Below are positions 7,348-16,007 of a stretch of 64,000 nucleotides of DNA, piece after piece; position 1 is the stretch's first letter; each line of letters starts with the position of its first letter. The DNA comes from Mucilaginibacter sp. (lineage in GTDB: Bacteria > Bacteroidota > Bacteroidia > Sphingobacteriales > Sphingobacteriaceae). The stretch is from positions 62,001 to 126,000 of the forward strand of contig NZ_JAQBOC010000028.1 in assembly GCF_028288225.1 (NCBI RefSeq). The letters are read 5' to 3'. A program made the translations under genes and the position numbers. Below the pieces are notes generated by a model. The model saw only the letters and a list, made by a program, of their open reading frames with translations, did no database searches and was not told the origin of the DNA.

Positions 7348-9948
7348 CTAATAGATAATAGATACCCACCCGCTTAAAGCCTGTGCCCCAGCCCTGGCAT
7401 AGATGACGTAGTAATACGTACCTGCAGGTAATTTCCTGCCTTTATAGGTCCCATCCCAGGGCTCGGTATAACCACGACTGTCAAGCACAAGGGTTCCTGA
7501 ACGGTTGTAAACTTTTACGGATGCGATAATGTCAAGACCTTCAATAGTCCAGGTATCATTTATACCATCGGCATTGGGTGTAAATGTATTACCCATTTTT
7601 ATTTCTGTACAATGACTTGCGATATTTATCGTTTGCGAGGCTGTACAGCCGTTCTGGTCGGTCACCGTAAGTTCAACCTTTCCAAGCGAACCAGTTGTGA
7701 AAGCATTTCCGCCTTCCTGTCCGTTCCACACATATTTAGTAAAACCCGGCGGCGCATTTAAAGTGATTTGCTGTTGCGTAAACTGACATAGTGTTGCATC
7801 CTGCAAACTTAAAACAGGGTTGTTAAAAAACTGTACATTTATCATACGGCTATCCGTGCAACCCGAGGGCGACGTTACCGTAGCCGTATAGTCCCCGGGA
7901 TTCTCCACGCTGATGCGGCTATTGGTCTCTCCTGTCGACCATATAACCGTGCCGCCAGAAAAGGTTGCTTGAAGATCAACCGTTTGTCCGCTGCAAAGGG
8001 TGGTGTTCACAATTTTTTCCAGGCTAATTGCGGGCAGCGGATTAAATATAACCGGCAATGACGTGGAACTTGCTGAACAGGTTATTTTATTGCTGCTGAT
8101 ATTAACCGAATAATTACCGGCCACATCAGTAGTTAAGGTAGTGGCGTTGGTGTTGTTGTTTAACTCGATACCATCGCGCAGCCAGTTAATGGTATAGGAT
8201 GCATTTGCAGGCACATTAACCGCCAGGGTGGCTTGGTCGCCAATGCAATACAAGGTTTTATCTGTGGTAAGTGTAGGCACGGGTAACTTAACAAACTCCG
8301 CTTCAATTTCTTTTGAAGTCACCCAGGTACCCGCGCATGCGCTAACTTCAACTTTGTATTTACCACTTTGGGTTACATTTATAATATTTGAGGTGTTGCC
8401 ATTTAATACATCATCCTTGTACCAGCGGTATTGATAGTTAGTATTGGCATCAACCTTAAATGTTGCTGTGCTTCCGTCACAGTAAAAACTTTTATCCGGG
8501 TAATTAAGCGTTACGGTTGGCGCTGTAATAACCGTTACTTTAAGGTGATTTGTGTTAAGATGAATATTTTCACAAGGATCATATACAATAGCACTATAAT
8601 TGCCTGATGTTGTAACCGTAAGCGTATGGTCACTTTCGCCCGGCAACTCAACCCCATCTTTATACCATTGTATGGTGTGGCCGCTGTAAACCGCGGTGTT
8701 GACGGTGGCAGTTGCAGTGCTGCCCGAGCATATTTGCATTTCCGAAATGGTAGCCTCTTGCCCGGTAAATTGTATGGCACTGGTTGCTGTTGCTGTGAGA
8801 TATTTGCCGTAATCCGGTTTTAAAAGATAAAGTCCGTTCTGTGCCGCTATCCATGCACCGTCATCACAAACCGGCTCTGTTGCAGATGCGGTATTAACGC
8901 ATATATCATTGATAACCGTATTTCCTAATGCGTCAAAATGAAAAAGATCTACCTGGCGCGTGCCAGCCACCTGCGCGCTGTAGCGCTGATAAATTGAACT
9001 GCTGAAATATAATCCCTTGTCAGTCCCTATTAACATATTTTGTTTAATCAACCCACGATCGCCATTCCAATGGCCGTTACCAAATGCAGTAAGGCCAAAC
9101 ATGGTGGTTATTTTATTCACATTAATACCATCCAGGTAATGTGCTAAAGGCCGGTTTATGAAATAGCTCTCATTGCCATTAACCTGGAACATACCATTAG
9201 GTGTTCCCCAGAAAAGAGCTGTGTAGTCAACCCGGTCGTCATAGTCATACATCGAGCCAAAAGCCAGGTAAGCGGTATTGATGGTATGCGCTATAATGTC
9301 ACTTTCAGACATGAAATATTGATATACGTCCAACTCGCCTTTTATAAGTACAGGCACGTATTTCCTCCCGTCCCAATCCGGGTAAGTAGCGGAGCTATCT
9401 TTATAAACCAAATCACGATAGGTTGCCTGATAAACCTGGCTGGCGTTTGCAAAATTACTTTCAGTGATTTTTTCATTAACAAAGTTATAGTAATAGATGC
9501 CTTTATCCGACCCGATAACAAGTGAAAAAGTATCATTTGAATAAGCCTGAATTTTGGCAATGCCAACTGAATTAACTGCCGTAGAGATGCCGTCCGCCGT
9601 ACCTATTACGGTAGTAACCCCTTTTTTGTATTCGATAACAGTAGTAGAATTGGTAGCTATGAACACCGTATCCTGGCTGCGGCCAGCAATATCGATAAAC
9701 TTCAATCCGCTGTAGGCGGCAAACTTGCTGGTGTAATTGTCAACAGCAAGTGTTGTACTGTTTACACGGTAAACCTCGTTGTTTTGTGCAAGAACCCACA
9801 AATAGGGATCCCGGAAATCGCGCTTGACTTTTAAAATATTTTTACCCGGGAAGAGATGAGCATTTAAATGAAATTCTACGTCCTGCTGGCCATATGCCTT
9901 AAGGCCTGTAAGTATCAGGAGTAAAAAAAGTAACCGTTTAAATAGCAT
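7348..9948 (-). CDS. Large surface or secreted protein with type IX secretion (CHU_C/type B) C-terminal domain
   Basis: I place the start at ATG 9948, because an open frame from 10053 would put 35 residues before a clean signal peptide (MLFKRLLFLLLILTGLKAYG). The protein is then 866 residues. The first 400 or so have propeller-like repeats with Tyr/Trp-rich strands and no recognised catalytic motif. About 410-770 holds several Ig/PKD-like modules, each with a 'C.G....L......Y.W..G' pattern. The C-terminus, from 'GNTFTPNADGINDTWTIEGL' to 'LPAGTYYYVIYARAG', is the gliding-motility-associated (type B) sorting domain of the type IX system. The protein is probably exported across the outer membrane and attached at the surface, perhaps for adhesion. 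The gene stands alone, 370 bp from the exporter operon. Confidence 0.85.
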   Translation of the reverse strand: MLFKRLLFLLLILTGLKAYGQQDVEFHLNAHLFPGKNILKVKRDFRDPYLWVLAQNNEVYRVNSTTLAVDNYTSKFAAYSGLKFIDIAGRSQDTVFIATNSTTVIEYKKGVTTVIGTADGISTAVNSVGIAKIQAYSNDTFSLVIGSDKGIYYYNFVNEKITESNFANASQVYQATYRDLVYKDSSATYPDWDGRKYVPVLIKGELDVYQYFMSESDIIAHTINTAYLAFGSMYDYDDRVDYTALFWGTPNGMFQVNGNESYFINRPLAHYLDGINVNKITTMFGLTAFGNGHWNGDRGLIKQNMLIGTDKGLYFSSSIYQRYSAQVAGTRQVDLFHFDALGNTVINDICVNTASATEPVCDDGAWIAAQNGLYLLKPDYGKYLTATATSAIQFTGQEATISEMQICSGSTATATVNTAVYSGHTIQWYKDGVELPGESDHTLTVTTSGNYSAIVYDPCENIHLNTNHLKVTVITAPTVTLNYPDKSFYCDGSTATFKVDANTNYQYRWYKDDVLNGNTSNIINVTQSGKYKVEVSACAGTWVTSKEIEAEFVKLPVPTLTTDKTLYCIGDQATLAVNVPANASYTINWLRDGIELNNNTNATTLTTDVAGNYSVNISSNKITCSASSTSLPVIFNPLPAISLEKIVNTTLCSGQTVDLQATFSGGTVIWSTGETNSRISVENPGDYTATVTSPSGCTDSRMINVQFFNNPVLSLQDATLCQFTQQQITLNAPPGFTKYVWNGQEGGNAFTTGSLGKVELTVTDQNGCTASQTINIASHCTEIKMGNTFTPNADGINDTWTIEGLDIIASVKVYNRSGTLVLDSRGYTEPWDGTYKGRKLPAGTYYYVIYARAGAQALSGWVSIIY

Positions 9949-10344
9949 GATAAGGGGAGCCCTAAGGTAATATATAATCTGGTTCGCTGCAAGCAAAATA
10001 GATCTTAACAAAGAAATGCTTTTTAAACTTGATCCTGTCTTGCAGGTCGCCAATCGATCAGATGGTTTATTGTCTTAGAAGATTCTCAGCTGGGACGAAG
10101 GGAGCCCGTTGCAACGCATGGAGGGAATTTTGAGCATAATTAGAGGGGTTTATAAAAATAAAGAATAGTTGATTCTCCTAGATTTTGCAATTGATATAAG
10201 TTTCTTCCGATAAAAAAGTTTATGACTTGTATTTGGTCTGATAAACGATAACATGCAAACTTGAACGGTTTGTCATCTAAATATCGGACGGGTCAGTCTA
10301 TACTATAACCGTACAATCTATGCTATCTAATCGAACACTTTCAG
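9949..10344. other. Intergenic region, 396 bp
   Basis: It separates the DUF2182 gene from the start of the T9SS-secreted protein gene. It contains the third diverged repeat (10111-10226). I see no gene and no clear terminator. Confidence 0.5.
10111..10226. repeat. Diverged intergenic repeat, copy 3 of 3
   Basis: AATTTTGAGCATAATTAGAG and GGTTTATAAAAATAAAGAAT align with AATTTTAAGGATTATTAGAG and AGTTTACAAAGAGAGGATAA of copy 1. The distal AAAAAAGTTTATGACT aligns with copy 2. The plus-strand reading RMEGILSIIRGVYKNKE followed by a stop parallels the other copies. Confidence 0.35.
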
Positions 10345-11136
10345 TTAAAAGATTCCGGCTGCCTGTGCGATCAGAAAAAATCCGGCGCCAATACCAATGG
10401 CTCCGATAGTACCGGTAACCCATTTTCTGGCAGGTGCGAGGCGCTCAAAAGTAATTGCTACGGTTATAACAGCCATTCCAAAAAGGTTCATCATCCCCAT
10501 TACAAGCAGAATAGACATCAGACCCGCGGAGCACCGGCTGCATTGGATTCCGAGCCGCAGCCCATGTTTCAAGGCCGTGCAGGCGTCGTCCGGTGCTGTT
10601 TGGCCCCGGAAGGGCAATTCCCGACAACAGGTAAGTTGCTGCAACTTCCAGTTAGTGAACTGGAGTGAACCCACCGCCAATACCAATATTCCGGTTGCAA
10701 CCGGTACAACCAGGGACAACTCCTTATGTTGCATTAAGATTGCATTAAGTTCAACACCCACTGGAAAAACGATCAATCCGATGATCGTCCAGACAAGAAA
10801 ATAACCAAGTCCTACTAAGGCTGTCAGCCAGCCCAGACGCGGTGCACTTGTCCTCTGAACGGCCTGACGATAGCGCAACAGCATCGGCACCAGGCACGGG
10901 ATCATCATAGTCAACATCATGACATCCCACATAACAAGGAAGGATGCTGTTGCATCGAACCCTGACTGTCCAGACATGGGCATCCATGTCATCGACATAC
11001 CCCAGCCACCGGGCATCGGCATTTCTTCCATCGCCGACATGGATGTGCACCATACAATCGTTATGACCGCACTGGCAATAAAGAGCAATGCAATGATTCC
11101 CCAAAACGTTTGAAGGGCATTTCTATCAGAGGTCAT
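10345..11136 (-). CDS. DUF2182 family integral membrane protein
   Basis: This 263-residue protein has about six membrane helices (roughly 10-30, 62-84, 100-124, 140-158, 205-225, 237-258). The Met-rich core 'MWDVMMLTMMIPCLVPMLLRYR' and the later 'GLRLGIQCSRCSAGLMSILLVMG' are what I recognise as DUF2182, described as a predicted metal-binding membrane protein. Two Cys pairs (CCREL and CSRC) face each other across one loop and could bind metal or form disulfides. It lies 45 bp downstream of the DUF899 gene on the same strand, so the two are probably co-transcribed. Codons are richer in G and C than in the neighbours, which suggests recent acquisition. Function is unknown. Confidence 0.8.
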   Translation of the reverse strand: MTSDRNALQTFWGIIALLFIASAVITIVWCTSMSAMEEMPMPGGWGMSMTWMPMSGQSGFDATASFLVMWDVMMLTMMIPCLVPMLLRYRQAVQRTSAPRLGWLTALVGLGYFLVWTIIGLIVFPVGVELNAILMQHKELSLVVPVATGILVLAVGSLQFTNWKLQQLTCCRELPFRGQTAPDDACTALKHGLRLGIQCSRCSAGLMSILLVMGMMNLFGMAVITVAITFERLAPARKWVTGTIGAIGIGAGFFLIAQAAGIF

Positions 11137-11181
11137 ATTTTTTAGTTTCGGTTTATTAAGGCGACTAAAAATTTGCCCATC

Positions 11182-11979
11182 TTAATACTCATTATGCCGG
11201 CGCCACCAAAAACCTGTCTCATTGCGTCCCAGGGGCGCGCGGTCAAGCCATTGGTACGCGCTCCAAAGGCCATCCAATCCACGCGAATAGGTAGAATAGG
11301 TATGATAAACCTCACCGTCTTCAAGTACAAAAGCACTCAAGCCGGGTCGCTCACGGGTAAACGTTGCGAGGTCGGTTCCGGCCATGCTTGCAACCTGTGC
11401 CACAGGGCCCTGGTCATTTTCAGTTTTCCACTCCTGCACTACTTGTCCCGCAAGCGGCTCACCTGTTCCGGTCTCATGCCTGTAATTGTATTCGATACCG
11501 CCGCTGCGCTGCTGCTCCTCAGTGAACCAAACATTGAAGTCGAAGTTGAAATCGCTACCGAACGAAGACGCCCAGGGAAACGTCCAGCCCATTCGCTGCT
11601 TATATTCCTGCAGTTTAGCAAGCGGTGCGCGCGATACTGCGGCAAGCATCACATCATGATTCGCCAAATGAACAGCTATTCCATTGAAGCCGTCGGCGAT
11701 TGCCGAGCAGGCCGGACATCCCGCTTTGTAATCAGGCCCGAACATAAAGTGATATATCAGGAGTTGTAAGCGACCTTCAAAGAGATCTGCCAGCGGGACA
11801 CTTCCCTTTTCGGTTTCAAATTGATACGCTTTGTCTACCTTAACCCAGGGCATTTCCGTCCGGTGGCGCGCCACCTCGTCACTACGCCTGGTTAATTCTT
11901 TCTCCTCCTCAAGCAGCTTCAGCCGTGCTTCCAGCCACTCTTCTCTTGTTCCGACCCTGTGTCTTTTTTCGTTTTCCAT
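11182..11979 (-). CDS. DUF899 family thioredoxin-like protein
   Basis: I choose ATG 11979 (MENEKRHRVGTREEWLEARL), which matches the usual DUF899 beginning; the open frame continues to 12126 but that extension is unlike the family. The 265-residue protein has the charged N-terminal helix 'LLEEEKELTRRSDEVARHR', then 'LPWVKVDK'-like and 'LFEGRLQLLIYHFMFGPDY' stretches. The 'GCPACSAIADGF' motif provides a CxxC site in a thioredoxin-like fold, and the C-terminus has 'YHTYSTYSRGLDGLWSAYQW'. The family is poorly characterised; a redox role is inferred from the fold. It is the first gene of a pair with the DUF2182 protein. Both have GC-rich codons and resemble proteobacterial and actinobacterial relatives in style, so horizontal transfer is plausible. 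Confidence 0.85.
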   Translation of the reverse strand: MENEKRHRVGTREEWLEARLKLLEEEKELTRRSDEVARHRTEMPWVKVDKAYQFETEKGSVPLADLFEGRLQLLIYHFMFGPDYKAGCPACSAIADGFNGIAVHLANHDVMLAAVSRAPLAKLQEYKQRMGWTFPWASSFGSDFNFDFNVWFTEEQQRSGGIEYNYRHETGTGEPLAGQVVQEWKTENDQGPVAQVASMAGTDLATFTRERPGLSAFVLEDGEVYHTYSTYSRGLDGLWSAYQWLDRAPLGRNETGFWWRRHNEY

Positions 11980-12455
11980 ATCATTCTTATTTATTATAGA
12001 TGCGTTACCTGAACTTATTTTACTTGAAGTTACTTTTGGTTCTCTTTCAATGCCATAATAAATACACAAACAGAGTGCCGTTATCATTGTTTGATCGCAA
12101 GCGGATTGACGTCCGGCCATAATCAAGTTTATTTATATTAATATTTGGGCAATATGAACTTTGTTGTTTAATATGCGTAAGGTCTTTTAACTTTAAGTCT
12201 TGAATCAGAGCAGGTGAACAGGTGCAGGAATAATTTTCGAACTAATGATTTGCTCATGATAAGTTCGGTTAGTTTGAATTACTAAAGGTACAGGGACCCA
12301 TTCAATACAACAATAGCTATAAATAGCTATTTAACAATTAGTTAAAATAATTCCCCCTGAATGTCATTAAATGCTGAGATGTTCTTACAGGTTTAAATGG
12401 AGTATCAAACGCTTGTTTAAACTATGCTTTCTGATTTGACTCGGCAGAGCCTCTC
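11980..12455. other. Intergenic region, 476 bp
   Basis: It lies upstream of the DUF899-DUF2182 pair and should hold their promoter. A short palindromic stretch, ATAGCTATAAATAGCTAT (12310-12327), is visible; its role is unknown. I see no gene. Confidence 0.45.
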
Positions 12456-12780
12456 TATTCCTTGTTATATCATTCCGGCACGATCTATTGCACCGGGAAC
12501 GCGTCCGGAGTAACAGAACATCCGTATGCGATAGATTGCAAAACGCATTCCGTCAAATGGATTTTGTTATGTCCACGCCTGGCAACGTAAATGTGAGCAG
12601 TCCGATAATCACCAATCAAACGGTTTATACTACCCGTGGCAACGCTATGATATGCCGTTGATGTGGCACAGGAACCAAAAAATGGGGGCTGATACCCAGC
12701 GGGCATTATGCCGGCCAAGCTACTGATGGAACAAATATTTATGTTAGTTCCCGGAAATCAATTAATATTTATGATTTCAC
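12456..12780 (+). pseudogene. Decayed fragment of a PQQ-type beta-propeller protein
   Basis: Reading plus-strand frames together gives a broken propeller sequence. In one frame SGTIYCTGN... leads to HPYAIDCKTHSVKW. After a frameshift near 12550-12565 a second frame gives STPGNVNVSSPIITNQTVYT. An in-frame TGA at 12659 is followed by TGTKKWGLIPSGHYAG and DGTNIYVSSRKS. These are the 'YALDAKTGKLKW' and 'SSPVV.DGTVYVGS' elements of PQQ-like (BamB/quinoprotein) repeats. At least one frameshift and one stop show that it is a relic. Both ends are lost, and its 3' end abuts the 3' end of efp. It was probably a secreted or periplasmic repeat protein before decay. Confidence 0.65.
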
Positions 12781-13332
12781 GCGCTCAAGATATTCTCCGG
12801 TGCGTGTGTCTACTTTTACCTTATCGCCCTGGTTTACAAAAAGTGGTACTTTTATTTCTACCCCATTCTCTGTTGTTGCATATTTCAAAGCTCCGGAAGA
12901 AGTGTCGCCTTTAACAGCCGGCTCGGCATAAGTAATTTCTAATTCTACGCTGTTAGGTGCCTGCGCCATAATAGGTTCTTCACTTTCAAATGAAACTATA
13001 ACGTTCATTCCTTCCTTTAGGAATTTTACAGACGGGCCGAATAGTGATTTTGGAATATTGAACTGATCAAAAGTGGTGTTATCCATGATTACCATGAAAT
13101 CACCTTCTTCGTACAGATATTGGAAATCGTTAGTTTCTACCCGGCAAATTTCAACCTGTTCGTCAGTAGCTAAACGGGCCTCTACAATTTTTCCGGTTTT
13201 AATATTGCGAAATTTATCTAAATAGAATGCCCCTCCTTTGCCTGGTGTACGATGTAGAACTTCTGTAACGGTTACCAGTTCGCCGTTATAACGTAATATA
13301 TTTCCTACTTTAATTTCAGATGCCTTTGCCAT
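12769..13332 (-). CDS. efp: Translation elongation factor P
   Basis: This 187-residue protein is the normal length for EF-P, which binds between the P and E sites of the ribosome and relieves stalling at polyproline stretches. The KOW-like N-domain begins MAKASEIKVGNILRYNGEL. Lys32 lies in the loop 'RTPGKGGAF', the site that carries a modification in many bacteria. The middle and C-terminal OB domains include 'FQYLYEEGDFMVIMDN' and the end 'VDTRTGEYLERV', matching the family signature. It is a single gene with its own promoter box (13359-13366 on the minus strand). Its 3' end meets a decayed gene fragment on the opposite strand. Confidence 0.97.
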   Translation of the reverse strand: MAKASEIKVGNILRYNGELVTVTEVLHRTPGKGGAFYLDKFRNIKTGKIVEARLATDEQVEICRVETNDFQYLYEEGDFMVIMDNTTFDQFNIPKSLFGPSVKFLKEGMNVIVSFESEEPIMAQAPNSVELEITYAEPAVKGDTSSGALKYATTENGVEIKVPLFVNQGDKVKVDTRTGEYLERVKS

Positions 13333-13358
13333 GAAAATACCTTTGTAAATTTTGAATC

Positions 13359-13366
13359 CAAAGATA
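13359..13366 (-). promoter_or_regulatory. Bacteroidota -7 box of efp
   Basis: On the minus strand the sequence is TATCTTTG, a full match to the TAnnTTTG element, 27 bp upstream of the efp start codon. A TTTAC stretch about 20 bp further upstream could be a weak -33 element. Confidence 0.6.
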
Positions 13367-13661
13367 TAATAAGTTATGGTAAACAGTAGTTTTAAAAAAT
13401 TTAACAGAATTAGCTCGTGTGTATTTTATTGCCGGGGGGATTCATCCTCTGTCTTCAACAGTTATCTTTTGGCCGCCCTTCCATGGTAACTAAAAAAAAT
13501 GAATTTCCCGCTTGTTAAACTAGTGCAGACTGAAAAATGAATTTGAATTTGTTAATGAACTCCTCGGTTAAGCCGCCATTTTATGGCTCCATCCAAAATT
13601 GTTACAGATTTCAGCCCTAACATAGTCCGGTTACCTGCTAATAAATACCGCATTAGATTTT

Positions 13662-13669
13662 TAACTTTG
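13662..13669 (+). promoter_or_regulatory. Bacteroidota -7 box of the ChrB-AraC regulator gene
   Basis: TAACTTTG matches TAnnTTTG fully and ends 8 bp before ATG 13678. Transcription would start at about 13675, so the message would be almost leaderless. This favours ATG 13678 over ATG 13672. Confidence 0.55.
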
Positions 13670-13677
13670 AAATGCTT

Positions 13678-14520
13678 ATGAAATGGATTACCCGTGAACA
13701 CCCCAAGATAGACCGCATTGCCTGCCCCTGGCTGATCAAACGCTTTATTGACCCGGATGCCGAAATTATCTATGTACCGGTTGACCTGGTGATCAATAAA
13801 GCCGCCGAATTAAATGCTGTTCCATTTGATCTGCCAGGCGTTGAATACACGCATTATGACGACCAATGTACGTTCGATTATTTTATCAGGAAACACCACC
13901 TTAAAGATGTGGCATTGGATAGGATAGCCGCAATTGTTCGCGGTGCCGATACAGATCGCCATGATTTTGCGCCACAGGCAGCTGGTTTATCTGCCATTTT
14001 TATGGGACTGTCTAAAAATATCCCGGATGACCATGAATTGCTGGAATTGGGTATGTGGATTTACGACGGATTATATACCTGGGCCAAATATTTATACAAA
14101 CAGAAACATACCAAAGAGGCCCCGGTCGAACAAATGTTGCTGGAGGTTTACAATAAATATCTAAAACAGAGCAGCGCCAAAAGGACGCCTGAATGGACCA
14201 AAGAGCTCAAGGAAATGATCCAGGACCAGATTGACACCAATATGCATCTGAGTTTGCAACAGGTATCGCAGGATCTGGAGATCAATCCTTCCTATCTTTC
14301 GCGTGAATTTTCCAAATACTTCGAGAACCTGTCTTTTGGCGACTATATCCGTAAGCTTCGTATCGAAAAGGCCACCAGCCTGCTGGAAACAACTGCTTAT
14401 CCATTAACAGAAATCGCGTACCTGACCGGTTTTTCGGATCAAAGTCATTTTAACCGGATCTTTAAAAAACAGACCGGAATAACGGCCTCGGAATACCGCA
14501 AAAACCTGCTGAAAAAGTAA
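13678..14520 (+). CDS. ChrB-domain/AraC-family fusion regulator
   Basis: The 280-residue protein joins two domains. Residues 1-140 (MKWITREHPKIDRIACPWLI, then 'CTFDYFIRKHHL', 'IVRGADTDRHDFAPQAAGL') match the ChrB chromate-resistance domain and align closely with the separate chrB product at 23610-24059. Residues 185-278 are an AraC-type double helix-turn-helix ('LSLQQVSQDLEINPSYLSRE' and 'YPLTEIAYLTGFSDQSHFNR'). ChrB proteins elsewhere act as chromate-responsive regulators; here the sensing domain has gained its own AraC output. I start it at ATG 13678 because this matches the ChrB family start; ATG 13672 is only two codons earlier. It stands just upstream of an RND efflux operon, and tandem 18-bp repeats begin at its stop codon. 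It probably controls both metal-efflux operons. Confidence 0.85.
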   Translation: MKWITREHPKIDRIACPWLIKRFIDPDAEIIYVPVDLVINKAAELNAVPFDLPGVEYTHYDDQCTFDYFIRKHHLKDVALDRIAAIVRGADTDRHDFAPQAAGLSAIFMGLSKNIPDDHELLELGMWIYDGLYTWAKYLYKQKHTKEAPVEQMLLEVYNKYLKQSSAKRTPEWTKELKEMIQDQIDTNMHLSLQQVSQDLEINPSYLSREFSKYFENLSFGDYIRKLRIEKATSLLETTAYPLTEIAYLTGFSDQSHFNRIFKKQTGITASEYRKNLLKK

Positions 14521-14554
14521 AATCTATTCTATTAGTAAAATCCGTTCTATTTTA
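14519..14554 (+). promoter_or_regulatory. Tandem 18-bp direct repeats, likely operator for the ChrB-AraC regulator (site 1)
   Basis: Two head-to-tail 18-mers are seen: AAAATCTATTCTATTAGT and AAAATCCGTTCTATTTTA. The same arrangement occurs at 23522-23557 upstream of chrB-chrA. AraC-type proteins bind direct repeats with two helix-turn-helix motifs, so these are good candidate operators. They begin at the regulator's stop codon, about 55-90 bp before the TolC gene. Confidence 0.7.
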
Positions 14555-14609
14555 CGCTTTTAAACTTTTATAGCATTGTGCTTACATAAAAAGCACTGGA
14601 TATCCAGCT

Positions 14610-16007
14610 ATGAAATACACTATTTTTGGTGCCTTCAGAAAGATCAGCCTGATTGGTGGTTTATTCATTTGTTTATTTTTCCCTGATCGTGTTCTTGCAC
14701 AGCAAGGAAAAATCTATCTTGATTCACTTTTAAAAACTGCTGAGTCAAATTACCCGCTGATCAAAGCCAAAAGGCTAAATACGCAGGCATTGCAATATGC
14801 GGTAAAGTATAAACAGAATGGGCTGATCCCTTCGCTCAATGCATCCTACCAGGTTGACTATGCCACTGCGAATAATATCACCGGTATGATCTACCCGCAG
14901 TACATTACACCGATCAGCGGGCCGCCCAGCAAGAGCAATGACTATAGCGGGGTGCCCGGCAGTGCCGCGGCACTCAATCTGCTATGGGAACCTATTACTT
15001 TCGGCCAGCGAAATTCAGAGGTCGAATTAGCTAAAGGAAGATTGCAATATGGCAAGGCAGATGAAGAACTAACCCTGTTTCAACAACAAGTCTATGTGGC
15101 CAACGCCTGGTTAAACTATACGTTGATTAATGATCTGATCAAGGTTTACCAGTCGGATATCGACCGGTCGGCGTTTAACCTTAAACAGGCACAAAGCTTA
15201 GTCACCAGCGGATTAAGGCCCGGAACGGATTCTTCATCCTTTAGCTCAGAATATACCAGGGCGAAGATACAGATGATCGCTTTTGAAAGGCAAAGAGACT
15301 CCACGCTTATTGTACTCAAAGAACTCGTTGGCGGCAAGCTTCCGGCAGGTTTGGCGGTAGATTCCTCGCTTTTCAAGAATCTTCCCGCACTGACTTTAGC
15401 GGATACCTCCCTGAAGGATCATCCCGAGGTGCAGTTAGGAAAGGCGAATGTGGCCGCTAATGAATTAGCCTTAAAATCCTTAAAGAAAAGCATTATGCCC
15501 CGGTTAACGTTTTGGAGCACCGGTTACGGCAGGGGTTCAGGTATTGGCGCAGATGGTTCCGTTAACTCCAGTGATGGCTGGCACTTTGAGCGGTATAACT
15601 ACGGCGTTGGAGCCCAGGTATCTTTTCCGATCCTTGAAGTGTTCCGTCAAAAGCCTTTATGGAAACAGCAGGAACTCGTAACCGCGGCAAGCCGGGAACA
15701 GTTATCGCTGACCGAGTTACATTTGAATGCTCAAAAAGAAATCGCGGAATCAACTTTTCAAAAGGCTTTGCAGTCGGCAAAACTCGCACCGCAGCAGTTT
15801 AAGTCAGCTTTGTATTCCTATAATGCCATCGAGTCGCGGTATAAGTCAGGCCTGATCAATTATTATGATGTGATTCAATCTCAGCAACTGGTGTTCCGGT
15901 CCGAAGCTGATGTCAGGATCGCTTATTACAACGCCTGGAAATCTTTGTTAAATAAAGCCGCTTATTACGGAAATCTGGACCTGTTTTTAAATCAATACGG
16001 CAAATGA
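14610..16007 (+). CDS. TolC-family outer-membrane efflux channel
   Basis: The 465-residue protein has a signal peptide (up to about residue 31, ending 'FPDRVLAQQ'). It then has two TolC repeats rich in Ala, Gln and Leu, with 'YPLIKAKRLNTQALQYAVKY' at the start of the first and 'YNAIESRYKSGLINYYDVIQ' near the end of the second. The latter is the usual OEP-family element. It would form the outer-membrane exit duct for the RND pump encoded next. Its stop overlaps the pump's start (ATGA), so the two are translationally coupled. It follows the tandem repeat site, so it is the first gene of the operon probably controlled by the ChrB-AraC protein. The substrate is not clear from sequence; a metal or oxyanion is suggested by context. 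Confidence 0.9.
   Translation: MKYTIFGAFRKISLIGGLFICLFFPDRVLAQQGKIYLDSLLKTAESNYPLIKAKRLNTQALQYAVKYKQNGLIPSLNASYQVDYATANNITGMIYPQYITPISGPPSKSNDYSGVPGSAAALNLLWEPITFGQRNSEVELAKGRLQYGKADEELTLFQQQVYVANAWLNYTLINDLIKVYQSDIDRSAFNLKQAQSLVTSGLRPGTDSSSFSSEYTRAKIQMIAFERQRDSTLIVLKELVGGKLPAGLAVDSSLFKNLPALTLADTSLKDHPEVQLGKANVAANELALKSLKKSIMPRLTFWSTGYGRGSGIGADGSVNSSDGWHFERYNYGVGAQVSFPILEVFRQKPLWKQQELVTAASREQLSLTELHLNAQKEIAESTFQKALQSAKLAPQQFKSALYSYNAIESRYKSGLINYYDVIQSQQLVFRSEADVRIAYYNAWKSLLNKAAYYGNLDLFLNQYGK

Larger units (their letters stand above)
13333..13677. other. Divergent promoter region between efp and the ChrB-AraC gene
   Basis: This gap carries TAnnTTTG boxes at both ends, one for each divergent gene. 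The middle (13380-13640) shows no gene. There is no copy of the 18-bp repeats that lie upstream of the RND and chrB-chrA operons. Confidence 0.5.

Noticed and set aside
11173..11769. 198-codon plus-strand frame opposite the DUF899 gene
   Set aside because: It is a GC-rich shadow frame; the DUF899 motifs are on the minus strand.
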